A stretch of 32,479 nt of DNA, from contig NZ_QJVC01000030.1 of assembly GCF_003219795.1 (NCBI RefSeq), positions 1-32,479 on the forward strand. Reading direction: 5' to 3'. The stretch's first letter is position 1; each line of letters begins with the position of its first letter. The translations under genes were made by a program, and so were the position numbers. This DNA is from Arthrobacter psychrolactophilus (GTDB taxonomy: Bacteria; Actinomycetota; Actinomycetes; Actinomycetales; Micrococcaceae). A model generated the notes under the pieces. It ran no database searches, was not told where the DNA came from, and was given only the letters and a program-made list of their open reading frames with translations. This document shows positions 23,290 through 32,479 of the stretch, piece by piece.

Positions 23290-25971
23290 ATGAAATCGCA
23301 CGAAATCGCACGCCGCTGGGTAGATTTTTTTGCCAGCAAGTCACACACCCCCGTGCCCTCGGCCTCTCTGGTGTCCTCCGACCCGTCGCTGCTGTTCACG
23401 GTGGCCGGCATGGTTCCCTTCATCCCGTATCTGACTGCCCGCGAGGTTCCGCCGTTTGAGCGCGCGACCAGCGTGCAGAAATGCATCCGTACCGGTGACA
23501 TCGAAGAGGTCGGCAAGACGGTTCGCCACGGTACCTTCTTCCAGATGTGCGGAAACTTCTCCTTCGGCGATTACTTCAAGGAAGGCGCCATCAGCTACGC
23601 CTGGGAGCTGCTGACCAGCCCCGTTGAGCAGGGCGGCTTCGGTCTGCCCGTCGAAAAGCTGTGGGTCACGGTCTACCTCGATGATGAGGAAGCCCTGGAG
23701 ATCTGGCGAGACAAGATTGGCGTCCCCGCAGACCGGATCCAGAAAATGGGTAAGGCAGATAACTACTGGTCCACCGGCCAGCCCGGCCCGGCCGGCCCTT
23801 GCTCGGAAATCTTCTATGACCGCGGCCCGGAATATGGCATCGACGGCGGCCCCGCCGCAGACGACACCCGCTACATTGAAATCTGGAACCTCGTGTTCAT
23901 GCAGTTCCAGCGTGGCGAAGGCACCGGCAAGGACAACTTTGAAATCCTGGGCGAACTGCCCAAGAAGAACATCGACACGGGCTTGGGCCTGGAGCGTCTG
24001 GCCATGATTCTCCAAGGCGTGGAGAACATGTACGAAACCGATCAGGTGCGCCCCGTTCTGGACAAGGCTGCCGAGCTGGCCGGCAAGAACTACACCTCCA
24101 CCGAGGACCCGGCCGACCCGCACCACGTGGACGATGTCCGTCTGCGTGTTGTCGCCGACCATATCCGTTCGGCTCTCATGTTGATTTCCGACGGCGTGTC
24201 CCCGTCAAACGAGGGCCGCGGTTACGTCCTGCGCCGCCTCATCCGCCGCGCCGTGCGCTCCATGCGCTTGCTCGGTGTGGAAACCGCCGTGTTGCCCGAG
24301 TTGCTCCCGGTTTCCCGCGACGCCATGAAGGGTGCCTACCCCGAGGTTGAGGCGGACTTCGCCCGCATCGCTCGCATTGCTTACGCCGAAGAGCGTGCCT
24401 TCCTGCGCACCATCGCCAGCGGTACCGCACGCCTGGAAGAAGCCGTTATGGAATCCAAGGCAGCCAACACCTCACTCTCCGGAGCCGAGGCCTTTGCCCT
24501 GCACGACACCTACGGTTTCCCCATTGACCTGACCCTGGAAATGGCCGGAGAGGCCGGACTGGCCGTGGATGAGGCCGGATTCCGGGCCCTCATGCTCGAA
24601 CAGCGCCAGCGCGCTCAGAAGGACGCCAAGTCCAAGAAGGGCGGTCACGCCGACCTGTCCGTCTTCCACGAGCTGCTGGCTCAGGGCGAAACGGTCTTCA
24701 CGGGCTACACCGAGCTCGAGGGTGAGGGACGCGTGCGTTCCATCCTCTCCAACGGTGCCGCCGTGCAGCACGCCTCCACGGGCGATGAGATCTCCCTCGT
24801 GTTGGATGCCACCCCGTTCTACGCAGAAGCCGGTGGACAGTCCGCGGACACCGGTTTCATCACCGGTGACGGCTTCGTCGTCGAGGTCTTGGACGTCCAG
24901 AAGCCCATCAAGGGCCTGAGCGTGCACAAGGCCATTGTGCGCGAAGGTGAACTGCCGACTGACGCTTTGGTGCGTGCCGCCGTCGACCGGGAACGCCGCC
25001 ACGCCGCAGAGCAGGCCCACACGGGAACGCACATTGTGCACGCCGCCCTGCACCAGATTCTCGGCCCGGAAGCCACCCAGCGTGGTTCCTACAACAAGGC
25101 CGGCTACCTGCGCTTTGACTTCGCCTGGGGCGAGGGCCTGAGCACGGCAACCCGCTCGGAAATTGAAGAAGTGGCTAACATTGCCATTCGAAATAACTAC
25201 CGCGTGGACACTAAGGTCATGGATCTGGACGCTGCCAAGGCCCTCGGCGCCATGGCCTTGTTCGGCGAGAACTACGGTTCCGAGGTGCGCGTTGTCGAAA
25301 TCGACGGCGCTTGGTCCCGTGAGCTCTGCGGTGGTACCCACGTAGATAGCACCTCCCGTATCGGGTCCCTGACCTTGTTGGGTGAGCAGTCGGTGGGTTC
25401 CGGAAACCGTCGCGTCGAGGCCTTCGTCGGTCTGGATTCCTTCCGCCACCTCGCCGCCGAGCGTGCCCTGGTCAACTCGTTGACCGACATGCTCAAGGTT
25501 CCCTCCAACCTCCTGCAGGAACGCGTCTCGGCAACCCTGCTGAAGCTCAAGAACGCGGAAAAGCAGTTGGAGCAGCTCCGCAAGGAACAGCTCAGCGCCG
25601 CCGCCGGAAACCTTCTCGGCACGGCCGTTGATGCTAACGGTGTGCGGATCATCGCGCACGACGCCGGTGAGGTGAGCAGTGCCGATGATCTGCGGGCCCT
25701 GGCCTTGGATCTGCGCGAACGTCTCGGCTCGGGTGCGGCAACTGTCGCCGTCGCCGGTGCCAGTAACTCCCGCCCCATTATCTTGGTCGTGACTAACGAG
25801 GCCGCCCGTGCGGCCGGCGTCAAAGCCGGTAACCTCGTCAAGACCGCCTCCGGCATTCTCGGCGGAGGCGGCGGTGGCAAGCCCGATATGGCCCAGGGTG
25901 GTGGCTCGGATGTGAACGCTATTGGCGCAGCACTGACGGCCATCAGCGATGCCGTGAAGAATCGACCGTAG
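23290..25971 (+). CDS. alaS: Alanine-tRNA ligase
   Basis: AlaRS charges and proofreads tRNA-Ala. At 893 residues it is full length: class II catalytic domain (KSHEIARRWVDFF, FQMCGNFSFGDYFKEGAI, GLGLERLAMILQG), an editing domain with the zinc ligands His577/His581 (HTGTH) and Cys680/His684 (CGGTH), and the C-terminal coiled coil and DHHA1 domain ending in GGGGGGKPDMAQGGG. ATG 23290 has GAAGGAG at 23272-23278, 11 nt upstream, somewhat long. ruvX starts 7 nt after the stop, so alaS probably leads the operon with ruvX, mltG and the aro genes. Confidence 0.97.
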   Translation: MKSHEIARRWVDFFASKSHTPVPSASLVSSDPSLLFTVAGMVPFIPYLTAREVPPFERATSVQKCIRTGDIEEVGKTVRHGTFFQMCGNFSFGDYFKEGAISYAWELLTSPVEQGGFGLPVEKLWVTVYLDDEEALEIWRDKIGVPADRIQKMGKADNYWSTGQPGPAGPCSEIFYDRGPEYGIDGGPAADDTRYIEIWNLVFMQFQRGEGTGKDNFEILGELPKKNIDTGLGLERLAMILQGVENMYETDQVRPVLDKAAELAGKNYTSTEDPADPHHVDDVRLRVVADHIRSALMLISDGVSPSNEGRGYVLRRLIRRAVRSMRLLGVETAVLPELLPVSRDAMKGAYPEVEADFARIARIAYAEERAFLRTIASGTARLEEAVMESKAANTSLSGAEAFALHDTYGFPIDLTLEMAGEAGLAVDEAGFRALMLEQRQRAQKDAKSKKGGHADLSVFHELLAQGETVFTGYTELEGEGRVRSILSNGAAVQHASTGDEISLVLDATPFYAEAGGQSADTGFITGDGFVVEVLDVQKPIKGLSVHKAIVREGELPTDALVRAAVDRERRHAAEQAHTGTHIVHAALHQILGPEATQRGSYNKAGYLRFDFAWGEGLSTATRSEIEEVANIAIRNNYRVDTKVMDLDAAKALGAMALFGENYGSEVRVVEIDGAWSRELCGGTHVDSTSRIGSLTLLGEQSVGSGNRRVEAFVGLDSFRHLAAERALVNSLTDMLKVPSNLLQERVSATLLKLKNAEKQLEQLRKEQLSAAAGNLLGTAVDANGVRIIAHDAGEVSSADDLRALALDLRERLGSGAATVAVAGASNSRPIILVVTNEAARAAGVKAGNLVKTASGILGGGGGGKPDMAQGGGSDVNAIGAALTAISDAVKNRP

Positions 25972-25978
25972 GGTTAGC

Positions 25979-26569
25979 GTGACGGAGCATAATTTCCCGC
26001 AGGGGGTCAAGCTGGGCGTGGACGTAGGAATGGTCCGCGTCGGCTTGGCCGTCTGCGACCCCGACGGCATTCTGGCCACCCCGGTCAAAACCTTGAGCCG
26101 GGATCTGAAGAAGAACAGCGACGTCAAGGTCGTTGTCAAGGAGGCTGCCGCCCGCGGCGCCGTCCAGATCTTCGTTGGGCTGCCCAGAACCATGAAGGGT
26201 GAGGAAAAAGCCTCCGCAGAAATGGCACGCAGCTACGCCAGCGTCTTGGTGTCCTTCTTAGCGGACGCCGAGCTGGACGTTCCGGTCTTTTTGATTGATG
26301 AGCGCCTGACCACCGTCAGCGCTCATCAGGCTCTTCATCAAGCCGGTATGAGCTCGCGTGAGCACCGTAAAGTAGTTGATCAAGTGGCTGCCGTGGAGAT
26401 TTTGCAGCACGCCATAGACATGCAAAAGGCGCGCAATGCCACTGTTGGCCAAGCCGTGCGCACCATTGAGCCGCGCGTTGTGGGGACTGCCGGAGCATCT
26501 GAACACGAAGAGGATCCCACCATTTTCACGCAAAATGCCGTGTCTGAAGAATCGAGTCAGGCACTATGA
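25979..26569 (+). CDS. ruvX: YqgF/RuvX-type Holliday junction resolvase-like protein (pre-16S rRNA nuclease)
   Basis: A 196-residue RNase H-fold nuclease of the YqgF/RuvX family, implicated in pre-16S rRNA end processing and formerly proposed as a resolvase. The acidic core is visible as Asp15 (LGVDVGMVRVG), the FVGLPRTMKGEE motif (65-76), Asp107-Glu108 (LIDERLTTVSA) and Asp134 (VVDQVAAVEIL). The C-terminal 40 residues are an extra variable tail. GTG 25979 is preceded by AGGG 5 nt upstream. The stop overlaps the mltG ATG by 4 nt (ATGA). Confidence 0.94.
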   Translation: MTEHNFPQGVKLGVDVGMVRVGLAVCDPDGILATPVKTLSRDLKKNSDVKVVVKEAAARGAVQIFVGLPRTMKGEEKASAEMARSYASVLVSFLADAELDVPVFLIDERLTTVSAHQALHQAGMSSREHRKVVDQVAAVEILQHAIDMQKARNATVGQAVRTIEPRVVGTAGASEHEEDPTIFTQNAVSEESSQAL

Positions 26570-27816
26570 GCGAACGGTTCCGCGACAATCAGTCGAGTGA
26601 AGCACCGATGCAACCCTCCCAGTATGTTGAATACTATGAGGCGGAGCAGCCTCACGAGGAACACCCCGAAGAACACTACGAAGAGTACGACGACGAGCAC
26701 CCCGAGGTAGAGTACGCCGCGTTGCCGTCACGCCGCAGCAGCCGCGTCTCCAAGCGTGTGCGCCGTCGCCGTCGTAGCCTGGCGTTCCTGGTCATCCTGG
26801 CCTTGTTTGTCGGCGTCGTCTTCTTTGCCGTCCAAGCGATCAAGCCCATGCTCGGCGGCTTGCAGGCAGCAGATTACCCAGGCCCCGGAACCGGATCCGT
26901 GGAGATCGTTGTCCCCGATGGGGCCACGGGCCGTACGGTGGCCACGGAGCTGAAGGAAAAGGATGTGGTTGCCAGCGAGCAAGCCTTCCTTGACGCGCTC
27001 ACCGCCGCCGATGGCACGGCTGCCCTGCAGCCGGGCACCTTCAGCATGAAGGCCCAGATGAAGGCCTCCGACGCTGTCTCGGTGCTTCTGGCCGTCAGCA
27101 ACGACAAGGTCCACTACGCAGCTGTTGCGCAAAATCTACGCATCAAGGACACCCTGGCCGTCCTGGCCGAGGGCACCGGAATTTCCGAAAGCGAATTTGA
27201 AGTCCTTGCCAACCAGCCGGCCCTCTTTGGCTTGCCAGCACAGGCGAAGAGCCTCGAGGGGTACCTGTCACCGGGCGAGTACCGTTTCCCGATTGAGTTG
27301 GACGCCAAGGGCATCCTGAGCGAAATGGTCGCGGCGACCGAAAAGTCCCTCACGGAGGCCGGTATCACCGATCCGGCTGATCAGTACCGGGTCCTCACGA
27401 TCGCCAGCATCATTGAATTTGAAGGCAATAAGGCCAACTACGCCAAGATTTCCGGCGCCATCGAGAACCGCATCAACAATGCCAATGGGGAAACCGGCGG
27501 CCGCCTCGAATCCGACGCCACCGTCGCCTATGGTCTGGGTCTGAAGACGTACAACATCACGGCCGAACAAAAGGCCGACAAGTCGAATCTGTACAACACC
27601 TTCGCCAACCCCGGCCTCCCCGTGGGCCCCATTGGTTCCCCGGGCAGTGAGGCTATCGTGGCCGCGGCGCATCCGGAGAGCAACCCGTACTACTTCTGGG
27701 TCACGGTGGATCTGAAGACCGGCGAAACCCTCTACGCCGCCACCTACGCCGAGCACCTGGTGAACGTTACCAAGTACACCGCCTGGTGTGAGGCGAATGT
27801 GGGGGAGTGCAAGTAA
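26566..27816 (+). CDS. mltG: Endolytic transglycosylase MltG
   Basis: MltG is the membrane-bound lytic transglycosylase thought to end nascent peptidoglycan strands. The 416-residue protein has a long acidic cytoplasmic N-terminus (about 20-50, rich in Glu/His/Tyr), an arginine cluster (RVRRRRR), one transmembrane helix (about 71-91), then an extracellular LysM-like region and the YceG catalytic domain. Catalytic Glu284 lies in TIASIIEFEG, and the family motifs LESDATVAYGLG and NPGLPVGPIGSPG follow. ATG 26566 overlaps the ruvX stop, so translation is coupled. aroE begins directly after the stop codon. Confidence 0.95.
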   Translation: MSERFRDNQSSEAPMQPSQYVEYYEAEQPHEEHPEEHYEEYDDEHPEVEYAALPSRRSSRVSKRVRRRRRSLAFLVILALFVGVVFFAVQAIKPMLGGLQAADYPGPGTGSVEIVVPDGATGRTVATELKEKDVVASEQAFLDALTAADGTAALQPGTFSMKAQMKASDAVSVLLAVSNDKVHYAAVAQNLRIKDTLAVLAEGTGISESEFEVLANQPALFGLPAQAKSLEGYLSPGEYRFPIELDAKGILSEMVAATEKSLTEAGITDPADQYRVLTIASIIEFEGNKANYAKISGAIENRINNANGETGGRLESDATVAYGLGLKTYNITAEQKADKSNLYNTFANPGLPVGPIGSPGSEAIVAAAHPESNPYYFWVTVDLKTGETLYAATYAEHLVNVTKYTAWCEANVGECK

Positions 27817-28725
27817 ATGCCAGCCTCTTTGCAGGGCGCGGTCTTGGGACACCCGATTGGGCATTCCCAGTCTCCCGCGCTCCACAACGCCGCCTACCAG
27901 CTGCTCGGCATCGACTTTAGCTACCGCGCCATCGACGTGGAGATTCCGGCCCTTGCCGAGCTCCTGACGCAGGTGCGCGCGGAGGGCAATTGGTACGGCC
28001 TGTCCGTCACGATGCCGCTGAAGAATGCCGCCGTGGACCTGGTTGATGAGCTGACGCCCGTCGCGCGGACCCTCGGCTCGGTCAATACCATCATCGCCGC
28101 AACGGACGACGGCGGAACCACCTTCCTGCGTGGCGATAACACCGATGTGGCTGGCATCCTCAACGCGCTGCGTCACGCCGGGGCACAGGACGGTCCGCGG
28201 GCCGCCATCCTCGGTGGCGGGGGCACGGCCGTCTCGGCGCTTGCGGCACTTGTTGAGCTCGACGCCAGCGAGATTGTCGTGTTTGTGCGCAACCCCGCGA
28301 AGGCTGCCGACACCATGGAGGTCGCGGAGGCCTTGGGCGCTCCCGCCTCCCTGAGCACCTTTGAAGGTGCGGCAACCGCCCTCGGAGGGTTCGACGTCGT
28401 CATTTCCACCTTGCCGCCGCGCGCGGCAGACCCGCTGGCTGCGGACTTTGCCGCTAGCGGGCAGGAAAGTGCTGGCATCCTTTTGGATGTGGCCTACGAT
28501 CCCTGGCCAAGTGCTCTCGCGCAGGCGTGGGAAGCGCGCGGCGGAATCGTCGTGGCCGGCATTGAAATGCTGCTGTACCAAGGTGTTGAACAAGTCAAGC
28601 TGTTTGCGGAGGCCGGAGGATACGGCACGCTCGCAACAGACAAGCAAGGGGACGTCATCAATGTGATGTGCGACGCAATTGGCGTCCATAGGCGGAACCC
28701 CCACGAGCAGAACATGGCAGGATAG
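27817..28725 (+). CDS. aroE: Shikimate dehydrogenase (NADP+)
   Basis: AroE reduces 3-dehydroshikimate to shikimate. The 302-residue protein shows the substrate domain with [14 protein letters not shown] (11-24), catalytic Lys69 in LSVTMPLKN and GDNTD (106-110; Asp110 pairs with Lys69), then the Rossmann domain with [11 protein letters not shown] (132-142). The NADP-ribose loop reads VRNPAKA, where many family members have NRT. GGGGGAG inside the mltG end lies about 9 nt before ATG 27817, which follows the mltG TAA without a gap. It heads the chorismate block aroE-aroC-aroK-aroB. Confidence 0.95.
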   Translation: MPASLQGAVLGHPIGHSQSPALHNAAYQLLGIDFSYRAIDVEIPALAELLTQVRAEGNWYGLSVTMPLKNAAVDLVDELTPVARTLGSVNTIIAATDDGGTTFLRGDNTDVAGILNALRHAGAQDGPRAAILGGGGTAVSALAALVELDASEIVVFVRNPAKAADTMEVAEALGAPASLSTFEGAATALGGFDVVISTLPPRAADPLAADFAASGQESAGILLDVAYDPWPSALAQAWEARGGIVVAGIEMLLYQGVEQVKLFAEAGGYGTLATDKQGDVINVMCDAIGVHRRNPHEQNMAG

Positions 28726-28730
28726 AGAGT

Positions 28731-29930
28731 ATGTTGCGTTGGTTGACCGCCGGAGAATCACATGGCCCGGCCCTTGTGGGAATTATTGAAGGCGTCCCTG
28801 CCGGTGTGGAGCTTACGAGCGCCCACATCCAGGACGCCCTGGCACGCCGCCGCCTCGGCTACGGTCGCGGTGCCCGGATGAAGTTTGAGCAGGACGTGGT
28901 GACCATCCTCGGTGGTGTCCGCCACGGGCTGACTCAGGGTGGCCCCGTTGCCATTCAGATCGCTAACTCCGAGTGGCCCAAGTGGGAGCAGATCATGTCT
29001 GCTGACCCCGTGGATGCCGCTGCGTTGGAGGGCCAGGCCCGTAACGCTCCCTTGACGCGCCCGCGTCCGGGACACGCAGATTTCACCGGCATGCAGAAGT
29101 ATGCCTTCAGCGAGGCTCGTCCCGTCCTGGAACGCGCCAGCGCCCGCGAGACCGCAACCCGTGTTGCCCTTGGAGTTGTTGCCGCGCAGATGCTAGCCGC
29201 CGTAGGTGTTGAGCTCGTCAGCCACACGGTACAAATTGCCGGAGTTGCGTCTCCGGAAACCGCCGCGCTGCCCGTCTTCTCTGACGTGGCAGCACTGGAC
29301 GCCGATCCGTTGCGCTGCTTTGACGCGGCAACCTCCGCCGCCATGGTCGAGGAAGTCGACACGGCGCAGAAGCAGGGCGAAACCCTCGGCGGCGTCGTCG
29401 AGGTTTTGGCGTACAACCTCCCTCCCGGCCTGGGTAGCTACGTGCACTGGGATCGTCGCCTGGACTCCCGCCTGGCCGGAGCCCTCATGGGCATCCAAGC
29501 CATCAAGGGCGTCGAGGTAGGCGACGGCTTTGCCACGGCAGCCCGCCGCGGCTCGGCAGCCCACGATGAGATCGTGCGCGACGAAGAGGGCCGGATCATC
29601 CGTACCTCCAACCGCGCCGGTGGCATCGAGGGTGGCATGAGCATCGGAGACGTGCTGCGCGTCCGTGCGGCTATGAAGCCCATCGCCACCGTCCCGCGCG
29701 CACTGAAGACGATCGACGTCGCCACGGGCGAGCCTGCCAAGGCTCACCACCAGCGCTCGGATGTCTGTGCTGTCCCGGCCGCCGGCGTTGTCGCGGAGGC
29801 CATGACGGCCCTCGTGCTGGCCGAGGCTCTTGTTGAGAAGTTCGGTGGCGACTCCATCGCCGAGACCAAGCGCAACATGGACAGCTACCTCGCAGCTATC
29901 CCGGCCAACCTGGATACGCTGGGTCACTGA
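28731..29930 (+). CDS. aroC: Chorismate synthase
   Basis: AroC converts EPSP to chorismate with reduced FMN. The 399-residue protein carries the three family signatures: [18 protein letters not shown] near the N-terminus, [13 protein letters not shown] with [14 protein letters not shown] in the first half, and [17 protein letters not shown] in the C-terminal part, plus [14 protein letters not shown] that holds the flavin. AGGAT about 9 nt before ATG 28731 serves as ribosome site. It starts 5 nt after aroE, and its TGA overlaps the aroK ATG by one base. Confidence 0.97.
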   Translation: MLRWLTAGESHGPALVGIIEGVPAGVELTSAHIQDALARRRLGYGRGARMKFEQDVVTILGGVRHGLTQGGPVAIQIANSEWPKWEQIMSADPVDAAALEGQARNAPLTRPRPGHADFTGMQKYAFSEARPVLERASARETATRVALGVVAAQMLAAVGVELVSHTVQIAGVASPETAALPVFSDVAALDADPLRCFDAATSAAMVEEVDTAQKQGETLGGVVEVLAYNLPPGLGSYVHWDRRLDSRLAGALMGIQAIKGVEVGDGFATAARRGSAAHDEIVRDEEGRIIRTSNRAGGIEGGMSIGDVLRVRAAMKPIATVPRALKTIDVATGEPAKAHHQRSDVCAVPAAGVVAEAMTALVLAEALVEKFGGDSIAETKRNMDSYLAAIPANLDTLGH

Positions 29931-30502
29931 TGTCTCCGGGCAAGGATCCGGCTGGGGCGCCGGAGTTCGTGCCCCAGCGTCCCATCGTCATGATCGGGCC
30001 CATGGCTGTGGGCAAATCCGTGATTGGTGCCGAGCTTGCTCGCGTGCTCGGGATCGACTTCATCGACTCCGATCATAAGATTGTCGCCAAGCACGGACCC
30101 ATCCCACGCATCTTCGCTGCTAAGGGTGAGCACCACTTTCGCCAACTCGAGGCGCGGGCCATTGCCGATGTCCTCGATGTTCCGAAACCGAAAACCGTGG
30201 TGCTCTCCCTCGGTGGGGGAGCGGTCCTGGACTCCGGGACACAGCAATTGCTGGCCCGGGCCACAGTAGTCTTCCTGAGCGCCGATCTTGAGACGGTCAA
30301 GGAACGCATCACCCGTAATACCGGACGGCCCTTGCTGGCTGCGGACCCCGTAGCCACCTGGCAGCGACTGGTACTCACCCGAGGCCCCGTCTACGCCCGC
30401 CTGGCCGACATCACGCTGGATGTCAGCAATTCAAATGTGCCGCAGCTCGTTGAGCGGCTGATCCACCTGCTGGAAACAGAATCAAGGAAAGAGAATTCTT
30501 AA
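29930..30502 (+). CDS. aroK: Shikimate kinase
   Basis: AroK phosphorylates shikimate at the 3-hydroxyl with ATP. The 190-residue P-loop protein has Walker A GPMAVGKS (23-30), the shikimate-binding Asp pair in IDSDHK (46-48), FRxxE (Phe70, Arg71, Glu74), the GGG loop (95-97) and Arg133 in the lid segment GRPLL. About 17 N-terminal residues precede the first strand, more than usual. ATG 29930 shares a base with the aroC stop (TGATG) and has only a weak upstream purine patch, so expression probably depends on coupling to aroC. aroB begins 3 nt after its stop. Confidence 0.95.
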   Translation: MSPGKDPAGAPEFVPQRPIVMIGPMAVGKSVIGAELARVLGIDFIDSDHKIVAKHGPIPRIFAAKGEHHFRQLEARAIADVLDVPKPKTVVLSLGGGAVLDSGTQQLLARATVVFLSADLETVKERITRNTGRPLLAADPVATWQRLVLTRGPVYARLADITLDVSNSNVPQLVERLIHLLETESRKENS

Positions 30503-32118
<1,616 letters not shown>

Positions 32119-32137
32119 TCCCACCGGTTCTCTACTG

Positions 32138-32177
32138 TGCGGCTAATGCGATCTCTTCTTCGCATTAGCCGCATTTT
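32138..32177 (+). terminator. Intrinsic terminator after the aro operon
   Basis: TGCGGCTAATGCGA (32138-32151) pairs perfectly with TCGCATTAGCCGCA (32160-32173), loop of 8 nt, followed by TTTT. Confidence 0.92.
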
Positions 32178-32436
32178 CAGTTTGCAGCGTCGGATTATCT
32201 GCTTACGCGACGTTGTTCGGGACGCACTTGCCTAACGTGGTGGTGGGTCTGCTCGAAGGCGGGGGTGCCGCGCAACCGCGATTGATTCAGGTACGCACTG
32301 CGCACAGGGCTTCAGACACTCGCTGGGCGTCTAGGTTCAGGTGTGGTGTTGGTTGTTGTTTCCTCCACAGCTGTTCTGGGTGTGTGGTTGTTGCACAGAT
32401 TCGGGGTTGGTGGTGTTGTTTGTCAGTGCCCGGGAT
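32178..32436 (+). other. Non-coding, GT-rich region before the last gene
   Basis: No gene is visible. From about 32335 to 32426 the plus strand is strongly enriched in G and T (runs such as GTGTGGTGTTGGTTGTTGTT), unlike the rest of the window. No T-run terminator or RNA gene was recognised. Confidence 0.5.
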
Positions 32437-32442
32437 TAGAAT
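32437..32442 (+). promoter_or_regulatory. -10 box directly before the last ORF
   Basis: TAGAAT fits TANNNT and lies exactly 6 nt before ATG 32449, suggesting a leaderless transcript. TTGTTT at 32416-32421 is a possible -35 with a short 15-bp spacer. Confidence 0.45.
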
Positions 32443-32448
32443 ATATGT

Positions 32449-32479
32449 ATGGATGAAACGACAAAGGTGTCGGAGCAAT
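32449..32479 (+). CDS. N-terminal fragment of an unidentified gene
   Basis: ATG 32449 opens a frame reading MDETTKVSEQ to the window edge. Ten residues cannot identify the family. No Shine-Dalgarno is present, but the TAGAAT box 6 nt upstream supports a leaderless start. The GT-rich upstream DNA reminds me of that before DUF222/HNH endonuclease genes common in Arthrobacter; this is a guess. Confidence 0.4.
   Translation, partial: MDETTKVSEQ

Noticed and set aside
24472-26193. Long minus-strand open frame (573 codons) opposite alaS and ruvX
   Set aside because: It lies wholly opposite well-identified genes and shows no family motif; long antisense frames are a by-product of GC-rich codon use.

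Overview
The window reads as a chromosome segment of a high-GC Gram-positive bacterium, most likely a member of the Micrococcaceae close to Arthrobacter. Signs are the gene order pdxT-yebC-ruvCAB-yajC-secDF-rel and rarA-rpsD-alaS-ruvX-mltG-aroECKB, a zinc-finger-free S4 beginning MANNTRARRQARLSRSLG, the HisRS start MARNASLSGFPEW, frequent GTG/TTG starts, and TANNNT -10 elements placed directly before start codons. It is mostly conserved core genome with a few accessory insertions. I found no tRNA, rRNA, CRISPR array or insertion sequence.

Layout. 1-100: the first 33 codons of a divergent asparagine synthase-type gene. 219-10095, plus strand: pdxT, yebC, the ruvC/ruvA/ruvB Holliday-junction genes (with a LexA-like box before ruvA), yajC-secD-secF (Sec export), a strong terminator, then the bifunctional (p)ppGpp enzyme rel. 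10123-13203, minus strand: an AbiEi-like protein, a DUF349 protein and a membrane-anchored cyclophilin. 13443-16770: hisS and aspS, separated by a large perfect inverted repeat. 16840-19961: a GNAT acetyltransferase, a berberine-bridge-type FAD oxidase that looks acquired, and a convergent acVLRF1-type ribosome-rescue protein. 19993-25971: rarA, rpsD, a DUF948 protein, a small membrane protein and alaS. 25979-32118: a tightly coupled run ruvX-mltG-aroE-aroC-aroK-aroB-TPR protein ending at a strong terminator. 32119-32479: a GT-rich intergenic stretch and the first ten codons of another gene.

Main points. A leaderless 17-codon upstream ORF appears to precede rel; its stop codon overlaps the rel TTG start. 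acVLRF1 and rarA are divergent and only 31 bp apart, each with a TANNNT box exactly 6 nt before its GTG. ruvC can only start at a CTG if its catalytic aspartate is kept. A 22-bp perfect inverted repeat lies between hisS and aspS. The acVLRF1 homologue seems to have a shortened catalytic loop. None amounts to a proven new system; the rel upstream ORF and the 31-bp divergent promoter are the best candidates for new biology. Functions are assigned by recognising motifs; no database search was run.
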